Source of the DNA: CAYYBZ01 sp964470285 [NCBI: uncultured Oligoflexia bacterium]
Lineage (GTDB): Bacteria; Bdellovibrionota_G; CAYYBZ01
NCBI GenBank assembly: GCA_964470285.1
Contig: CAYYBZ010000070.1
Span: 1 to 8,266 of the forward strand
Direction of reading: 5' to 3'
Length of the DNA stretch: 8,266 bases
The notes below the pieces were generated by a model. The model was not told the DNA's origin and did no database searches. It saw nothing but the letters and a program-made list of their open reading frames with translations. Shown piece by piece: positions 5,504 through 8,266 of the stretch (its first letter is position 1; each line of letters opens with the position of its first letter). The position numbers and the translations under genes were made by a program.

Positions 5504-6322
5504 ATGAAAAGAAAAGAAAATGCGTTCAGTCTTATCCAATTGATGGTGGCTTTAGTTCTTTCAGCTATCGTAGTTATCGGCGTATTTCAGTTCTTCATAC
5601 AGGGAACAGAAGAGATGACTGATGCCGTCAGACTGTCCGCTTTAGAAAGTAATGTTTACAGGGCTTTCCGCTCTGTTTTAACCGATCTTAAACTGGTAGG
5701 CTATAATCCTGCTGACGAGTTTGACGCTTCAGGAGAACCGCGTTATAAACTCAGAGATCCAAATAGTCGCAGAGCCATGTCGGGACCTGAGTTAAGCTAT
5801 TTTGGTTTTTCATACTATAACAGTGATTCTGCATGTCTTGCACTTTCACATGATCCGTCCTGCCCTTTGGCGGCGCCAGATACCGATCAAGGCGCGAACT
5901 GCTTTTGTGAAATGTTTTTTATGAACGGCACTACTTTCACGAAAAGATTTTTTAATCTTGCACAAAACACCGTTGAAGATTTACACTTAGCTTCCAATTC
6001 TTGCGCCAGATTTATTTTCTGGGATGCGTCTGCCAATTCAGAATGCGAATGCCAGGACGGTAGAAAATGCGAGGCCTCCGATCCTTCAGGTACGAGCCCT
6101 GAAGAAAGATGTCAGGAAACGGCTGGAGCCGTTTTATCCCCTCCCACAGCAGTAAAGTTTGTTTTAGCTTCTCTTCCCGATCCCGCCTACTTAGGCGATT
6201 TTGACGATATTGACCCGGGTGGAGGACAACCCGTTGAATATTGTAAAATTGATCCGGACACACTGGACCCAAAAGAATATGTTAGATTTGAAAAGATAGT
6301 TTTCCTCAATAATTTATATTAG
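5504..6322 (+). CDS. PilW-like prepilin-type minor pilin with atypical cleavage-site residues
   Basis: This is a 272-aa protein. MKRKENA-FSLIQLMVALVLSAIVVIGVFQFFIQG is a clear prepilin N-terminus: a short basic leader, then FSLIxLMVAL and a hydrophobic helix to about residue 32. The residue before cleavage is Ala (A7), not Gly, and mature position 5 is Gln (Q12), not Glu. The length and the helix followed by 'ALESNVYRAFRSVLTDLKLVGYNP' are PilW-like. The ectodomain has ten cysteines, several closely spaced (C133/C135, C181/C183/C189). The ATG at 5504 is preferred over an in-frame TTG at 5498; neither has a good Shine-Dalgarno. It lies 114 nt after the large prepilin gene, beyond a hairpin, so it is probably read through from the same sigma-54 promoter at a lower level. 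Likely role: minor pilin priming or capping a type IV pilus with its larger neighbour. Confidence 0.75.
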   Translation: MKRKENAFSLIQLMVALVLSAIVVIGVFQFFIQGTEEMTDAVRLSALESNVYRAFRSVLTDLKLVGYNPADEFDASGEPRYKLRDPNSRRAMSGPELSYFGFSYYNSDSACLALSHDPSCPLAAPDTDQGANCFCEMFFMNGTTFTKRFFNLAQNTVEDLHLASNSCARFIFWDASANSECECQDGRKCEASDPSGTSPEERCQETAGAVLSPPTAVKFVLASLPDPAYLGDFDDIDPGGGQPVEYCKIDPDTLDPKEYVRFEKIVFLNNLY

Positions 6323-6607
6323 TTACACCCTCTCACCACTTACCTTTTTTGCGTATTAAAGTATATAAAAGGTTACACTTTTATTCTTTAATATCTGCAT
6401 GTTAAAGCGTTTTTTGCAAAAGCGTAACTTTAGATACGTTGCGTTAACCGGGGCTCATTTTTTCAGCGAAATACCAGCTTTTAAGCAATATATTCAGATA
6501 GTTATAAATATGAATGGGGTATAGAACTTGCAATATAGAAGCATGAACTCACTAAAAGGGGAGAAAATAATACATCTGACAAACTTAAGGTAGGTAAAGC
6601 CCGGCCA
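6323..6607. other. Convergent intergenic region
   Basis: These 285 nt separate the two convergent gene groups, and no gene is supported. They contain the AT-rich hairpin at 6354-6393, a small palindrome TTTTGCAAAA, and two GTTACAC occurrences (6322-6328 region and 6372-6378). No GC-rich terminator with a T-run was found for either side. Confidence 0.5.
6354..6393. terminator. AT-rich imperfect hairpin, possible bidirectional terminator
   Basis: TATTAAAG (6354-6361) pairs with CTTTAATA (6386-6393), and inside it TAAAAG (6366-6371) pairs with CTTTTA (6378-6383) around GTTACA. Together they give 14 paired bases with a small asymmetric internal loop. The position between convergent genes fits a terminator, but the stem is almost all A-T and no T-run follows on either strand, so chance is possible. 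Confidence 0.25.
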
Positions 6608-8128
6608 TCAGTCCTTATATTCTCCGAAAACTTTTCTGAAAATGCATGAAATTTCACCCAGAGTAGCCTGAGCCTTTACACATTCAAGTATAAAGGGCAA
6701 TAGGTTGTTATCAGATTTTGCCGCCTGTTCAAGTTCTTTCAAGAGATTATTAACTTTTTTATTATCCCTTTTCTTCTTTAAGATTTTAATTTTTTGAATC
6801 TGCTCTTTTTGAACATTCGGGTCCGGTTTCAGAATATTATCCAGAGGTTTTTCTTTCATCTTATAGCAGTTAACTCCGATTACTTTCAATTCTTCACGCT
6901 CAATACCTTTTTGATAAGTGTACGCAGCTTCCTCTATTTCCCTTTGAAAAAACTTTTCTTCAATTGCTCTTACGGCGCCTCCCATTTCTTCAATTCTTTT
7001 AAAGTAATCGTTCACCTCTTTTTCAATTCTTTTCGTTTCTTTCTCAATATGATAGGAACCGGCTAACGGATCAATTGTATTAATCGCTCCCGATTCATCC
7101 GCAATTATCTGCTGAGTTCTCAGAGCAACCCTTACCGCCTCTTCAGTAGGTAAGCAAACCGCTTCATCATAAGAATTTGTATGAAGAGACTGCGTTCCTC
7201 CCAGGACCGAAGCCAATGCCTGCAGTGTTACTCTGACAATATTGTTATGAGGCTGTTCCTGGGTTAACGTTGAACCGCCGGTTTGTGTGTGGAATCTTAA
7301 AAGACATGATTTTGGATTTTCAGCCTTAAACTCATCTTTCATTATTCTTGCCCATATTCTTCTGGCCGCGCGGAATTTTGCAATCTCTTCTAAAAAATTA
7401 TTATGTGAATTAAAAAAGAATGAAAGTTTGGGTGCGAATTCATCAACCGATAAACCCGCCTTGACTGCGGCGCTTACATATTCTTTCCCGTTTGCAAGCG
7501 TAAATGCAACTTCCTGAGCGGCACTTGAACCGGCTTCACGTATATGATAGCCGGAAATGCTAATTACGTTCCAAAATGGAACCTCTTTAGAAAGATATGC
7601 AAAAGAGTCCACTATAAGACGCATTGATCCTTTTGGTGGATAAATGTAAGTACCCCTGGCAATATATTCTTTCAAAATATCGTTTTGTATTGTCCCTCTT
7701 AATTTCTTTCTATGAATACCCTGCTCTTCAGCAAGGGCGATATACATTGCTACAAGCGTTGTAGCAGTTGCATTTATTGTCATGGAGGTGGAAACTCTAT
7801 CAAGAGGGATGTCTTTAAAAAGTGTCCTTATATCGTCCAGTGTGCTTATCGAAACGCCGGTTTTACCGACCTCGCCTTTTGAGAGCTCTGAATCAGGATC
7901 ATGACCCATTTGAGTCGGCAGGTCGAAAGCTACCGACAGACCCGTTTGTCCCTGTTTGAGAAGGTATTTAAACCTCTCATTGGTATCTTTAGCCGATCCG
8001 TAACCTGAATACTGCCTCATTGTCCAGGGTTTCCCGCGGTACATTGTCGGATGAATTCCGCGTATGTACGGGAACTGCCCCGGAAACCCCAGATCTTTTA
8101 GATAATCATTTTTTTCTTTTTTAGTCAT
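6608..8128 (-). CDS. Methylmalonyl-CoA mutase large (catalytic) subunit, separate-subunit form
   Basis: This 506-aa protein is the TIM-barrel half of an adenosylcobalamin-dependent acyl-CoA mutase, which interconverts methylmalonyl-CoA and succinyl-CoA. By comparison with the Propionibacterium enzyme, Y40 (MRQYSG) matches Tyr89, Q148 (GTIQND) Gln197, R158 (IARGTY) Arg207 and H195 (SGYHIREAG) His244. Tyr89 and Arg207 are the residues that distinguish methylmalonyl-CoA from isobutyryl-CoA mutases, so methylmalonyl-CoA is the likely substrate. Other family stretches are [13 protein letters not shown] (63-75), [11 protein letters not shown] (313-323) and [15 protein letters not shown] (490-504). 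The cobalamin-binding domain (DXHXXG) is absent; a small subunit must be encoded outside this window. The N-terminus is short for the family, and an in-frame TGA six codons upstream of the ATG excludes a longer form. The gene starts 11 nt after a biotinyl-domain gene and lacks a strong Shine-Dalgarno, suggesting translational coupling. Confidence 0.93.
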   Translation of the reverse strand: MTKKEKNDYLKDLGFPGQFPYIRGIHPTMYRGKPWTMRQYSGYGSAKDTNERFKYLLKQGQTGLSVAFDLPTQMGHDPDSELSKGEVGKTGVSISTLDDIRTLFKDIPLDRVSTSMTINATATTLVAMYIALAEEQGIHRKKLRGTIQNDILKEYIARGTYIYPPKGSMRLIVDSFAYLSKEVPFWNVISISGYHIREAGSSAAQEVAFTLANGKEYVSAAVKAGLSVDEFAPKLSFFFNSHNNFLEEIAKFRAARRIWARIMKDEFKAENPKSCLLRFHTQTGGSTLTQEQPHNNIVRVTLQALASVLGGTQSLHTNSYDEAVCLPTEEAVRVALRTQQIIADESGAINTIDPLAGSYHIEKETKRIEKEVNDYFKRIEEMGGAVRAIEEKFFQREIEEAAYTYQKGIEREELKVIGVNCYKMKEKPLDNILKPDPNVQKEQIQKIKILKKKRDNKKVNNLLKELEQAAKSDNNLLPFILECVKAQATLGEISCIFRKVFGEYKD

Positions 8129-8139
8129 ACATTTTAAAA

Positions 8140-8266
8140 CTACTCAATAAGCACAAGCGGGCTGTTTGCTTCAATCGATTTACCTTCTATAGCATTTACT
8201 TTTTTAACGGTTCCTTCAGCGGGTGATTTTAATTCATTCTCCATTTTCATTGCCTCAACAATCAGC
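8140..8266 (-). CDS. Biotin carboxyl carrier (biotinyl) domain, C-terminal end, truncated by the window
   Basis: The last 41 residues are visible on the minus strand: [20 protein letters not shown], then [21 protein letters not shown] and a TAG stop. EAMKMEN is the biotinylation motif, with the Lys at 8245-8247 the biotin site. The remainder is the C-terminal half of the flattened beta-barrel typical of biotinyl domains in acyl-CoA carboxylases and decarboxylases. Next to a methylmalonyl-CoA mutase the best guess is the alpha subunit or carrier protein of propionyl-CoA carboxylase, or of a methylmalonyl-CoA decarboxylase or transcarboxylase. Whether it is a stand-alone carrier or fused to a biotin carboxylase cannot be seen. 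It is followed after 11 nt by the mutase. Confidence 0.9.
   Translation of the reverse strand, partial: LIVEAMKMENELKSPAEGTVKKVNAIEGKSIEANSPLVLIE

Overview
The window reads as a chromosomal segment of a low-GC, Gram-negative, delta-proteobacterium-like organism. The pointers are a PBP1A-type transpeptidase end, a TatB/TatC pair, a sigma-54-type promoter in front of a type IV pilin-like gene, and a separate-subunit methylmalonyl-CoA mutase beside a biotin carrier domain. The phylum is an inference from gene content and style, not from a marker gene.

Left part, plus strand (1-2615). The end of a class A penicillin-binding protein is followed by a MoaA-like radical SAM protein, then overlapping tatB and tatC. 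The radical SAM protein keeps the CX3CX2C cluster motif but has lost the second Fe-S cluster cysteines of MoaA. It ends in a strongly basic 36-residue tail containing an AT-hook-like RGRP core. This is the most unusual gene in the window.

Middle part, plus strand (2616-6322). A 545-nt AT-rich intergenic region carries repeated GTTAC/GTAAC half-sites and a well-spaced -24/-12 (sigma-54) promoter. These lead into a 742-aa exported protein with a PilX-like type III signal. A 13-bp hairpin separates it from a 272-aa PilW-like prepilin. Neither prepilin has the usual Glu at mature position 5, and both have large ectodomains with ten cysteines each. They probably act together as minor or tip pilins of a type IV pilus or related machine.

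Right part, minus strand (6608-8266). The end of a biotinyl (BCCP) domain protein lies 11 nt before a methylmalonyl-CoA mutase large subunit. This points to a propionyl-CoA carboxylase and mutase pathway linking propionyl-CoA to succinyl-CoA. The operon runs convergently toward the pilin genes, and the 285-nt gap between them holds only an AT-rich imperfect hairpin.
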